Positions 35,689 to 46,251 of a stretch of 64,000 nucleotides of DNA are shown here, in pieces. Where the stretch lies: NCBI RefSeq assembly GCF_016097555.1, contig NC_054712.1:57882876-57946875 (forward strand), given 5' to 3'. The translations under genes were made by a program, and so were the position numbers. The notes under the pieces were generated by a model that was not told the origin of the DNA, searched no databases, and was given only the letters and a program-made list of their open reading frames with translations. Each line of letters begins with the position of its first letter. The stretch's first letter is position 1. This DNA is from Gigantopelta aegis (lineage: Eukaryota > Mollusca > Gastropoda > Neomphalida > Peltospiridae).

Positions 35689-36750
35689 TCACGGTGAGCC
35701 GATGAAGTTGGTTACGTCAAAATGCGGGATGGCTGGCCGGTAGGTGGATCCTGCTATCGACTTGGCTAGTGATCGATACTCTTTCCCGGCTATGATTTTG
35801 ATGGCTCGATGGAGGGTCGGGTTATCCATTTCTGGGAGTAGCAGTGCTTGGTTGTAGATCCCTTTCCGGCGTACGGTGAAACAGAGTCCACAGCCATCCC
35901 GCATTGTGACGCTGTGTACACAGAAGTCTCCCTCTGACGGGCTTGCTGGTAACGGTCTGAAAGCACCGTGCTTCGGTTGCGTGAATAGGTTCCGGACGTC
36001 CTCGATGTTAGTCTTGATTAACTGGGAGTAGCGCGTTGGTAGTTTGCCGGCCTTGAGTGACCACTGCTCCTCAGTTTCCGTAGCAGGATTCGGCGGTTGT
36101 GTCGGCGGATCTGGCTTGGCTGGTTGGTCGCCTGGAGAAGCAATTGCCTTACGCTTGGCAACGACCACAGATCGGGCCTGGGACTCGACTGCGGCACTCT
36201 TCCGAGGCGGAGGTGGCATCGCAGGAGTCACGGGGGCTGAAGTCTCTGGAGTTGATGGGGGCGATTCCATCACCGCTTGGTTGAGGTCCGCCCCTGGCGA
36301 GTCGACGGCTGGGTCCGGCTGAGCTGGATCCGCTGATCTCGTTGATGTTGATCGGTGCTGGGGGTGCACAACGGAAGAGGCCGCTGCCGGCAGTTGAGCT
36401 GTCGGTTTTGTCCTCCCCCGGTCCGCCCCTGGCGCGTCCGTCTTCCTCCTTCTTCTCCTCCTGGTTGATTTCCTTACCGGGTCGCCGTACACCAAGGTCA
36501 CGGTTGCCCGTGGCCCGGTGTACGTGACGCGGTATTCAAGAAGCACTCCGTAACTGGCAATGAGTCCCCCCAGGTGGGGGGGGGGGGGGGGGGGGGGTAA
36601 CTCGAGAGAGCAGGCGCATACGTCTTGCTTCATCTTTGCAAAATTTACGAGTGGTTCAAAACGATGGGAATGGATGGATGGGAAACTATTTTTACGTGCC
36701 CCTATCCAACATGGTTCAGGCACGCCCACCACGGATTTAGCCTCTGACAT
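35689..36750 (-). CDS. Unrecognised Arg-rich protein encoded in the LTR, unit 2
   Basis: The 353-residue open frame lies inside the long LTR, in the element's own orientation. In order: an N-terminal stretch with a proline run encoded by the poly-G tract; a beta-rich segment (LLEYRVTYTGPRATVTLVYG); a basic cluster RRRRRRK; the conserved TDAPGADRGR; a Pro/Ala/Ser-rich linker; and a C-terminal domain of about 110 residues with DGCGLCFTVRRKG and MDNPTLHRAIK, ending in FIGSP. The second unit (37201-38167) shares this layout. I do not recognise the family. The basic cluster suggests nucleic-acid binding or nuclear import. The true start may lie after the proline run, since unit 1 aligns only from there. 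Confidence 0.6.
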   Translation of the reverse strand: MSEAKSVVGVPEPCWIGARKNSFPSIHSHRFEPLVNFAKMKQDVCACSLELPPPPPPPHLGGLIASYGVLLEYRVTYTGPRATVTLVYGDPVRKSTRRRRRRKTDAPGADRGRTKPTAQLPAAASSVVHPQHRSTSTRSADPAQPDPAVDSPGADLNQAVMESPPSTPETSAPVTPAMPPPPRKSAAVESQARSVVVAKRKAIASPGDQPAKPDPPTQPPNPATETEEQWSLKAGKLPTRYSQLIKTNIEDVRNLFTQPKHGAFRPLPASPSEGDFCVHSVTMRDGCGLCFTVRRKGIYNQALLLPEMDNPTLHRAIKIIAGKEYRSLAKSIAGSTYRPAIPHFDVTNFIGSP

Positions 36751-37200
36751 CGCCAGTGACTAACTCCGGAGCAGGAGGGGGGGGGTAAGTTTGAAGTGGG
36801 CAGAATTTGGAAAAAAGCCATTTAGTACGGTCGACGCCAGCGCGGACCAAATAGCAGACACTTCATAAAGCTTGAAGTACACCGAGTGGGAGCCGTGCTC
36901 TGATTGGCTGAATTTCGATTCCTCGGTGAAGCCTGTTTTTACCTAAGTCTATGAAGATTAACTGCATACCTAGACATGTCCGGACTCTACATTTTAAACC
37001 CAAAATAGGTAAGACTGCTCGGCCGAAAAGTTTTAAGGTGATTTTGAGCAATTGAACGGGCGCCAAAGTAAAATGCGTTAGACTACTTATAAAAAAATAA
37101 ACATAAGAATTTTGAACTGCTTCCAAAATGTTTAAAGTCTAACTAGCCCAAAAAAGGAGGTTACTCACGGAGGTGAAGGAGGTTGGTAGAGGGGATGTCG

Positions 37201-38167
37201 TCAAGGAGAGCCGATGAAGAGGGTCGGATCCAGATGGTGGAGGGCTTGCCGGTGTGTGGACTTGGCGATGCTCTCGGTGATTGGACGGTAGTCCTCCCCG
37301 GCAACGGTCTTGATGACACGGTGGATGGTCGGGTTGTCCATTTCATCGAGAAGCATCCCTTGGTGGAAAAGTCCCATCCGGCGGACAGTAAGGCAGATCC
37401 CTCTCCCATCTTTCAAAATTATCCTCCTCACCGCAAACTCTCCTTCCGTCAGCGGCAGAGGTTCAAAGGTCTCCGGACCCGGTTCACACAAGAGCCGACG
37501 GACATCCCCGATGTTGGTCTTGACCAGCTGATGAGTAGCGCGATGGTAGCTTGCCAGATTGTAGTGTCCAAGGCTGGCCGATGGTCGGATCCTCTATCGG
37601 CGGCGGTAGAGTCGGTGTAGTCGGCTGTGTCGGCGGACTTGGCTTGTCTGGTTGGTCGCCTGGGGACACAACCGCCTTCCGTTTCCCAACGGCCACAAGA
37701 CGGGCCTGGGTTACTGCAGCGCCACTTTTCCTGGGTGGGCGTGGCATCGCTGGTAACCCGGAGGCTGAAGGCTTGGGAGATGTGGGGGGCGATCCCTTCA
37801 TGGCCCTGTTGAGGTCCACTTCCGGCTCCGCCACTGGCAAGTCAACAGCTGGATACAGCGGAGCTGTGTCAGTTGGTCTCGCTGGTGTAGACTGGGGCTT
37901 GGGGCGTACAGCGGAAGAAGTCGCCGCCGGTAGTTGAGCTACCGGTTTTGACCTCCCCCGGTCCGCCCCTGGCGCGTCCGTCTTTCTCCTCCTCCTCCTC
38001 CTAGCTGGCTTCCTCGCTGGTTCGCCGTACACCAAAGTCACGGTTGCCCGTGACCCGGTGTACGCGACGCGGTACTCCAATAACATTCCATACGTTGCTA
38101 TCAGTCCCCCCAGGTGGGGGGGTAACTCAAGAGAGCACGGACTCACGTCTGACCTCATCTCAAACAA
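37201..38167 (-). pseudogene. Unrecognised Arg-rich LTR protein, unit 1 (fossil copy)
   Basis: Same architecture as the neighbouring unit: LLEYRVAYTGSRATVTLVYG, RRRRRRKTDAPGADRGR, Pro-rich linker, then GICLTVRRMG, MDNPTIHRVIK and FIGSP. The two units are clearly diverged (roughly a third of aligned residues differ by eye), yet the key blocks are retained. This copy has about one break. Confidence 0.55.
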
Positions 38168-39272
38168 AATTGGAATGGTTCAAAACGATCCTCGCACTCA
38201 GGTCTCCCACCATTATATAAGAAATCACGCGGACCCAACCGGAGACAATCAAAATCAAGCCATGCCGGCTAATTATTTGACGACTCGATTAACCAGTTGT
38301 GTTTTAAACAATCGGCATTTGTTGTCTAATAAGATAACGGAATAACTTATAATTAACTACTGATCGTTTCTAATTAGGACCGAGTCGTCTGCATTTAATG
38401 CGCTAGTTAGTTTTGTTGTATCTCCTACCAGTGTCTCACATTAATTAAATAACCATTGCAGAAATAGAACAATATAACATTTTAAACACTTAAAAACAGT
38501 GCAGACAATACACTATCATCCTAATATAACAACATCATTAGGATAAAGTGTAGCCGCAACTCTCTTTGACATATGCATATTAAACACGGTAATTTAAACG
38601 TACTGTATAAGGCAGCACACATGATAATATAATTATTAAGTAACACACACAGTCCAGTTGGAGAAGAGGCACTAATGAGGTTTTCGTCACAATGCCCCAA
38701 AATGTGGACATAATAATTTCCTAAATTCTGTCAAATTATGGATCTGTCCCCTGAAATTTCAATAAGGAAGGACCTCTACTAGATGTGTAATGAATATATC
38801 TATCAGCCAAAGTCATAATATGAACATTATTCATCAATATTATTGGAAAGAATGAAAAGAAACTAATGATTTGTGTCATTTACAGCATATTATATAGTCA
38901 GAAACAATTACCTTCATTTGACCTTGAAAATGTAGGTCAAATTTACCAATTATGAAAATTCAGCAAATCAAAACGGAAAGTTTGGATATTTAGCGTCACA
39001 AAAAAACATTTTTAAAGAGTTTAATCTTCCCTATAACTGAAATGTGGAGTCTGTCCCGTGGACTGTTGTTTTTGGGTAGCAGTAGATCAAACACAAATTG
39101 ACCTTGACGTACCATTAAAAATATGCAAATTCCCAATTAACGTACAGATTTAGGCAAGTAAGACTTGCAGATCTGAAATCTACACATATTTTACATAAGA
39201 ATCAATGTTCAAACCTTCCTGACTCTCTGACATAGATAAATCGACCTGTCTCCCGTACTAACTGTCCTTAGT

Positions 39273-40380
39273 TGCTGATACATGTACACACGAAAGAACC
39301 GATGCGATTTGTCTCCCCTTAGTAGAGGATCAAGGAGATGAGTATCGACAACGTACAACAAGGATGTTCATCATCAGATCACCAGTCCAACTGGATCTTA
39401 CCGACCACTCCGCATTGTTTACTGACGACTTGTCTATAATCTCTTTACGTCAAACGGGAACTGATAAATTGACAAGTAACTCCATAATGAATAATTGTAA
39501 AACAAACGTTACTATCGTACTGCATTGTCGTGAATCTCCTATTTGATAGAAGTGTGATGGAAACAGCCAATGTAAATCAACTGCCTTTAGTTCTGCCTTT
39601 GGACTGTACTAGCAAAAATAGTAACAATTCAGATGTAACGGTCCACTTTGGCTGTTCTAGCAGGTTGTTTTCATCAGATACCAACATTGTTCACGAGTAT
39701 TCATGGTATGACAGGCAAGCTTGTTTAGTATTTTATTTAATACAAACCAGCTGTAAACAAGCCGCTGTTATTTTTCTACGAATTGGGACAGCCAGTGATC
39801 TACGTCACACGTAAACGTAAACGATGTCGCAGTGAGCAACTTGACGTCATGAATGTAGTTTAGATTTTGGCGCGAAGCTTGCATTATGTGTTAGGTAATG
39901 AGGTTTTGAAATTCACAATAATGACTGAATTGTTGATCGGACCAGCAAATATTGAGCTGAGTGAATGGGATTGACTAAAAGTGACGCTGACATTTTATAC
40001 ATAGAGCAGTTAAAAAATAGTAGCAGGTCGACATCGTCTTGGCTTCGTACACAATAGGCCCAAACATAACGGCCTATCTTATCGCAATTTTAATTGATGG
40101 CCACACTTTTAAATTACACTATTTTGTAAAAACACCGTTAGATACGTTAATAATCTCTCAACAAAACATTTTCAATATCAATTTTGCACTCAATGTGTTC
40201 TAGCGTTCGGAAAAAAGGATGCGTTGTGCACTCAGTTTATTTTATTGCACAGCAAAGTGGCGTCATTTGAATACAGACGTTGTTCAAATAAAAAAAACGT
40301 TGTGTGCCAATAATACACTAGTTAGATATTGAGTAACTGTTATAACATGAGTAATATCTTACACCGGTGTGATATATGAT
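39273..40380. other. No gene seen
   Basis: Two short plus-strand frames (39364-39546 and 39530-39814) show no domain, signal peptide or splice context that I can support. No repeats are recognised. Confidence 0.5.
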
Positions 40381-40381
40381 T

Positions 40382-40520
40382 TTAAACGAGCTTCCATTTC
40401 CTATCATGTTTATGTCCCGAGTGAAATAATTTTCAATTCTCGCGAGCTTTAGCGAGTGACAATGAAAATTATTTCACGAGGGACATAACATGATACGAAA
40501 TGGAAGCGAGTTTAATATCC
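40382..40520. repeat. Long imperfect hairpin (foldback)
   Basis: The left arm 40382-40447 (AAACGAGCTTCCATTTC ... GTGAAATAATTTTCA) pairs with the right arm to about 40520 (its complement TGAAAATTATTTCAC ... GAAATGGAAGCGAGTTT). The loop is CTCGCGAGCTTTAGCGAG, which is itself palindromic. Confidence 0.85.
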
Positions 40521-40970
40521 TATTTATTACCCATTATCGATTTTAATTCAAAATAACCAAAACAAATAAACGTTTACCTTTTAAGGAAACAGACTATGCG
40601 AAATAATACAGATAATCAGTGCTTAGCCGTATGACGTCTGATTCGTTGACTACAAAATATAGTCCCAAATTAAAATGTGTAATTTTCGTGCATTGTGAAT
40701 GAAAACAAACATTATGCAGAAACTGTTCTAACACTGTATGACCACTTTACAATTTTTTGTCATTAAACATGGTATATATACGTTTTAATAGATTAAAGAA
40801 TTATAGAACTGTGTAAAGAAATGACAGTCTTTCACAATGTCAACGAAGCCTAAGTTTGTGCGTCGTTGGAATTTGAACTTTTTTGTAAGACAAATTACGC
40901 AAACATTTGAAAAGTTGTGTAAAGAAATTAAATCAGAACTCTGAAAATGGATTTAAAATACAGAGTGAAG

Positions 40971-41882
40971 TTAATTTTCATCAGAAGATTCTGATTCACT
41001 TGATATTATTATGCGACGACGTTTTGAACATGGTGAATGGAGGGTCTCATTCGATTGACGTCCAGTGTTAACACTGATGTTAAAAATGCCACCATATATT
41101 GGTCCTGCAAATAATGTATCCAATATATTACACTTGGATGATGTAGTGGAACCAAACATTTGATTGTATGTTTGAAATTGTGCAGATGTCGAAGCGACTG
41201 CGTTTTGCTCAGGCGTGGAAACAGGATGGCGTGTAGGAGATTTCGATTTGCGAACAAGCATTTTGCTCATTTCATTGTGTTGTTCATCTGATATTCTGGC
41301 ATATGCGTGGACCAATACAACATTTTTGTGCCCTGACAACTGCATGATATGTGTAAACTTTTGTTTACATGTAAGTACTTCGCGTGATTTCGAGAAACGG
41401 GGATCAACCATTATGGATGGGGTGTAGTTTTAAATTCTATCAATGCTGGACCGAATACACCGCAAACTGCTTGCCTCATATTCATCACCATTGGGTTTTC
41501 GGACCTCCATAAACAATTTGTATAATATCAAGTCTAGTTCTTCTGGTAGGATTGTTTCTATTTTTCGGGTTTCTTGTAGTGATTTTGTGAAATAATTGTT
41601 AAGAACATTCATGTCATCTTTTGTTTTTAGGGATGTGTTTTTGTTTTCATTAACAGAAATAAACTGTTCAATATCGTCAATCCAATTTTTACTTACATTG
41701 TCATTCTCGTTTTCCGGAATGTTATCACGTAGCATGTCATCTGCAAGTAAATCATCAATAACCTCGTCTGGCAAGTCGATAGCTGAATGTGTATGCGGGC
41801 TGGGAACACTTGTCACAGTTTCTGGTATTACTCTGAGCCTAAACCTCGGTACTTGTAATTTACCAATTTCCGTGTTAACCAC
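40971..41882 (-). pseudogene. Crypton-like tyrosine recombinase, internally deleted
   Basis: Two adjacent minus-strand frames belong to one gene. The first (41430-41882, 150 aa) carries an acidic N-terminus, then TRKIETILPEELDLILYKLF and DEYEASSLRCIRSSID. This resembles the core-binding part of Crypton-type recombinases and of the related DUF3504 proteins. The second (40971-41411, 146 aa) starts DPRFSKSREVLTCKQ and jumps to HIMQLSGHKNVVLVHAYARIS, the end of the recombinase with the presumed nucleophile Tyr. The segment that should hold the catalytic Arg and His-x-x-Arg is missing. The C-terminus ends in a basic RRR and a Ser/Glu-rich tail. It is probably an inactive relic of a Crypton DNA transposon. 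A host-domesticated gene is less likely given the gap. Confidence 0.65.
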
Positions 41883-41899
41883 ATATATGTGATACGTAT

Positions 41900-42280
41900 T
41901 TAGCAGTCTGATTATGTTGATGACACATCTAGCAGACGATAGTTTTGTATTTAATTTGATTTGTATATATTATAAGCTAATATCTCTAGAACACTTTATA
42001 ATGGTTGCATGATATATCTTTGTTTATTATTAAACAAAATACATCGGGTACTGTGCTCTCGAATAAACGCGATGTCATTTTGAACATAATGTATTGTGAC
42101 CTAGTTGTACAACTCTCAACGAAAACAGCGGATGAGTGAAAGGTGAAGCAAAAATAGACCCGGCAAGGTCATAGCTTGAGCCAATCGTGTGACGCCGAGG
42201 TGTTACGTCCCACTTGGCGTTCTTGTAGGACGTATCACTTTGATATGTACCAAGATATTTTTAACCATATGGGTAATGAA
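41900..42280. other. No gene seen
   Basis: AT-rich spacer between the recombinase relic and a SINE. A short ATGA microsatellite lies at 42276-42297 and is probably the SINE's tail repeat. Confidence 0.55.
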
Positions 42281-42560
42281 TGAATGAATGAATGAATGTT
42301 TAACGACACCCCAGCACGAAAAATATATCGGCTATTGGGTGTCAAATTATGGTAATGCAAACAAATAAAGTGATGATCAACATCAATATAAAAAGATTTA
42401 AATAAAAACACAGTGTAAAGAACTGTGCAAAAATACAAATATCAGAGATAGATACTGACTTTTCTTCAAAATCTTAATTGTATCCCGAAGAAAACAAGGG
42501 GATTTGTGCTGCATTGGCCATTCTCTGCACCACGGTGAGGTTACAGCACGCGCAGTGGCC
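42281..42560 (-). mobile_element. SINE family IV
   Basis: On the minus strand: a body with TTCTTTACACTGTG, TTGATGTTGATCATCACTTT and CACCCAATAGCCGAT, then the tail GGGGTGTCGTTAAAC and a CATT repeat. It matches the interrupted copy at 2530-3040. Confidence 0.7.
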
Positions 42561-42595
42561 ATATGGGTAATAAATATATCAGGGTTGACAATTAA

Positions 42596-42963
42596 AGGGA
42601 CATTCCTGAGTTTACTGCAATGTTTAAGATGTTATCGACTAACAGATACTTTTTAATGATTGTAATTACATATCAAATGTATTTTTCTGCATAAAATATT
42701 AGTGGCTGTATATTAAACGTGTTTCTGATCGTTGTAAAATTTGTACTAGGTTAAATTTCATTTTATTTCCTAAAAAAAATATATATATTTGTAGACAAAC
42801 TCCAGTTTGGGCTTCTTACAAATATTAAGAAGACCAGAAACACATTGAATATACAGACACTGATATTCTAAACAAGAAAATATATTTAATATGTAAGTTT
42901 AATCGTAGAACTATTTTATTAGTCGGAAACATCTTACAATACAGCAAACTCGGGAATGTCCCT
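42596..42963. mobile_element. TTAA-flanked MITE, copy 5
   Basis: AGGGACATTCCTGAG...CGGGAATGTCCCT between TTAA at 42592-42595 and 42964-42967, 368 bp. The termini are intact and it looks recent. Confidence 0.9.
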
Positions 42964-42967
42964 TTAA

Positions 42968-43840
42968 GCAATCGCCCTTTATTGGCTATTGGCGACTGTG
43001 AATTTTACAAAGATGGTCCGTTGTGTGACCATCAATTTTAGGGTCTGGCGAACATGGTACCCGAAACGCATTGAAAGTGAATGGAATGTGACAAAACACG
43101 CCGCTTCTGTGCTTGCGCGAACTACAGTTTTGGTAGCAGACGATATTATATCATGTTCTATATTTTGACAGCGCCAGACTGACCACACTCAGCCTTTGCG
43201 ATTTTGATAGGCGTTTTTCAAAAATATAGATCAAAACGTATTGCAGACATTTAATTGTTTGTTTTTTTGGTGTTTTTTTTTTAATCTTGAAGTCGTCGGC
43301 TTATTGGAATGAACTGGACACACCATAATTATTTAGTAGACTTACTTTTTGACATTATTCAGTGTTATGGTACACATTAATCGTATTTAATTAGCTTATT
43401 ATTCTGGCACAAACTCGAAATTTATCTTGTAGTTTTAACTCGCACTAACAAAGACATTTTCCATTACTACAGGGATTATTCCAAAAGTTAGTTAATTGGC
43501 ATGTAAAGATAAAATTAATATAAAAACATATTAATTTATTAAATTGTAAACCCATAACTGAAATAACTTATTTTGGGGTAACAAAGTTCAGTGTAAATAA
43601 AAAAAATATTATTTATAAAACTGCAAAGTTAAATCTTTTCTGATACAATTGATGGAACACCCAAGGTCATCTGAAAGACAAACCCGTAATACGAGATCTA
43701 GGCTTTATTTCTGCACAATGCAGAGTCGAATGTGTATTTGACAAAATAGTGGATGATTCCATGAATCTTTATCTGGTGCCTCGTCTATAGGAGTCTATAA
43801 ATGGTATCTGACGGACATGAATGTATTATTCTATTTGTTA
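42968..43840. other. No gene seen
   Basis: AT-rich unique sequence with no supported coding region before the start of duplication copy B. Confidence 0.55.
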
Positions 43841-43930
43841 CATATCCTCAAAACCCAGGTTTTAAGCAAATTAAACATCTTTTTCAACTAAAACATATTT
43901 ACAACCCTTTGCACTTGTAGCTGCCTTTAG

Positions 43931-44312
43931 AAAGAAAGAAAGAAATGTTTTATTTAACGACGCACTCAAAACATTTTATTTACGGTTATATGGCGTCAGA
44001 CATATGGTTAAGGACCACACAGATTTTGAGAGGAAACCCGCTGTCGCCACTACATGGGCTACTCTTTCGATTAGCAGCAAGGGATCTTTTATTTGCGCTT
44101 CCCACAGGCAGGATAGCACAAACCATGGCCTTTGTTGAACCAGTTATGGATCACTGGTCGGTGCAAGTGGTTTACACCTACCCATTGAGCCTTGCGGAGC
44201 ACTCACTCAGGGTTTGGAGTCGGGTATCTGGATTAAAAATCCCATGCCTCGACTGGGATACGAACCCAGTACCTACCAGCTTATAGACCGATGGCCTGCC
44301 ACCGAGGCCGGT
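43931..44312 (-). mobile_element. SINE family III, full length
   Basis: Flanked by a perfect 10-bp duplication CTGCCTTTAG (43921-43930 and 44313-44322). Copy A has the empty site near 3597-3606. On the minus strand: GGCCTCGGTGG head, tRNA-like B box, long core, GTCGTTAAATAAAACATTTC and a CTTT tail. Confidence 0.93.
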
Positions 44313-44462
44313 CTGCCTTTAGCGTCACAGACACATTATTTTCAGGTTAAGTATACGTCACACGGTAATAGATTTCCATCGTGTTGTTTTACATTGGATA
44401 TATGGCATTGGTGACCTGGTCATCATCTAGGAGAAGCCAGTCGTATGTCTTGAAATTGTTAA

Positions 44463-44835
44463 AGGGACATTCCTGAATTTGCTGCACTTTTTACGATTTT
44501 ATCGACTAAGACTTTTTAACGATTGTATTTACATATCAAATATATTTTTCTGCATCAAATATTAGTGGCTGTATATTAAACGTTTTTCTGGCTGTTCTAA
44601 TATTTGTACTAGGTTAAATTTCATTTCATTTCCAAAAATATAATTTTTTTCGTATGTACGAAATTATTTGAAGACAAAATCCAGTTTGGGCTTCTTACAA
44701 ATATTAAGACGACCAGAAACACATTGAATTTACCGACACTGATATTCTAAACCAGAAAATATATTTAATACGTAAATTTAATATATTTTATTGCTCAGAA
44801 ACAGCTTACAATGCAGCAAATTCGAGAATGTTCCT
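44463..44835. mobile_element. TTAA-flanked MITE, copy 6
   Basis: TTAA at 44459-44462 and 44836-44839. The copy-A locus reads GAAATTGTTAACACACGTA (about 3737-3755) with one TTAA and no element, so it inserted in copy B after duplication. Confidence 0.93.
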
Positions 44836-45164
44836 TTAACACACGTATGTGCGTAAACAGGCAGGGTATGTGTTACCATAAATAACGCATGGTGTTCTCA
44901 CCAACGGGTGCGTAAGAAAACGTAATAATATGTTTTTAATATGAATTTTAACTTTATTCATTATGAACTTACATGCAAATTCAACGGTTTCTTTTTGACG
45001 CAAACGGACTATATACATGGTTATTATTCAAGAAAGAACATTCTAGTTTTGATTTTGGTTGTGCAGTTAAATTGGGTGGCTAGTTGAATTTGAAAAGGGC
45101 CAGTAAGATTTATCTTCAACTGACCCTGCTGGCGACCATGGTTTTCATGTTAATATTTAACCTT

Positions 45165-45205
45165 GACATATATATATATATATATATATATATTAGGTGG
45201 TAGAT

Positions 45206-45270
<65 letters not shown>

Positions 45271-45279
45271 GTGGTAAAT

Positions 45280-45357
<78 letters not shown>

Positions 45358-45413
45358 CCCGTGTAGGAGTCCACCTGTTGTAGATGAATATCGTCTCTAA
45401 CATATGTAGGAGA

Positions 45414-45468
<55 letters not shown>

Positions 45469-45475
45469 GTGGTAG
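45165..45475. repeat. Three (AT)n arrays separated by TAGGTGGTAGATCAAT words
   Basis: Long TA runs are broken by TTAGGTGGTAGATCAA and a 75-bp spacer near 45356-45416. Copy A has one shorter array (5361-5460). Confidence 0.95.
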
Positions 45476-45484
45476 ATCAATATA

Positions 45485-46066
<582 letters not shown>

Positions 46067-46251
46067 AGTGGGAGAGACAGAGGGAGAATTAATGAGATAT
46101 AGAGAGAGACATAGAAAGAATTAGTGAGAGAATTTAAGCAGTAAGGGGTCGTTTATATTTTCGTTTCTATAAATAGTATCTTACGTACAACGACTTTGGT
46201 ACCGCTAAGGGACGGGGAGGGGGCATGATTGATCGACTCTACGACCCTTAC

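Larger units (their letters stand above)
32275..38691 (-). mobile_element. LTR retrotransposon nested in the foldback arm (fossil)
   Basis: TGTCACGG...CGTCACA termini are flanked by a perfect 5-bp duplication ATGCC (32270-32274 and 38692-38696). The LTRs are 32275-33487 and 34543-38691. The latter is longer because of a coding block. A tRNA-Pro-like primer site next to the right LTR sets the minus orientation. LTRs differ by roughly 2-3%, so it is fairly young. The internal region is only about 1.05 kb, but it holds the 200-N assembly gap, so its true length is unknown. As assembled it is broken. Confidence 0.88.
34543..38691 (-). repeat. 5' LTR, long form with a duplicated ORF block
   Basis: 4149 bp. 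The outer parts (34543-35240 and 38188-38691) align to the short LTR. Between them lie two tandem units of about 1.5 kb, each starting at TGCCCCTATCCA...GGTTCAGGCACGCC. Each carries a CCAAT-bearing segment (minus-strand CAGCCAATCAGAGC at about 35396-35410 and 36895-36908), a GTGAGTA splice-donor word and an ORF. Long poly-G runs lie at 35254-35280 and 36576-36597. A minus-strand TATAAATAAA word lies at 34719-34728. Confidence 0.85.
27900..39272. mobile_element. Foldback-like element with very long inverted repeats
   Basis: The left arm (27900-29185) is matched in reverse by 31145-32269 plus 38692-39272. Example: 'gtcgatttatct' with 'gagtcaggaaggtttgaac' on the left, and their complements near 39175-39250. 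Arms contain repeated subunits around GGTAGGTACCCATG and GACCTTTAAAGGTCATTTT. Without the LTR element nested in its right arm it is about 4.9 kb. Long inverted arms made of subrepeats are typical of foldback DNA transposons. The superfamily is not determined and no clear target duplication was found. Confidence 0.75.

Noticed and set aside
39364-39814. Two short plus-strand frames as a host gene
   Set aside because: No start context, splice sites, domains or paralogue support.
45116-45403. Ile/Tyr repeat open frame
   Set aside because: Translation of the AT microsatellite.
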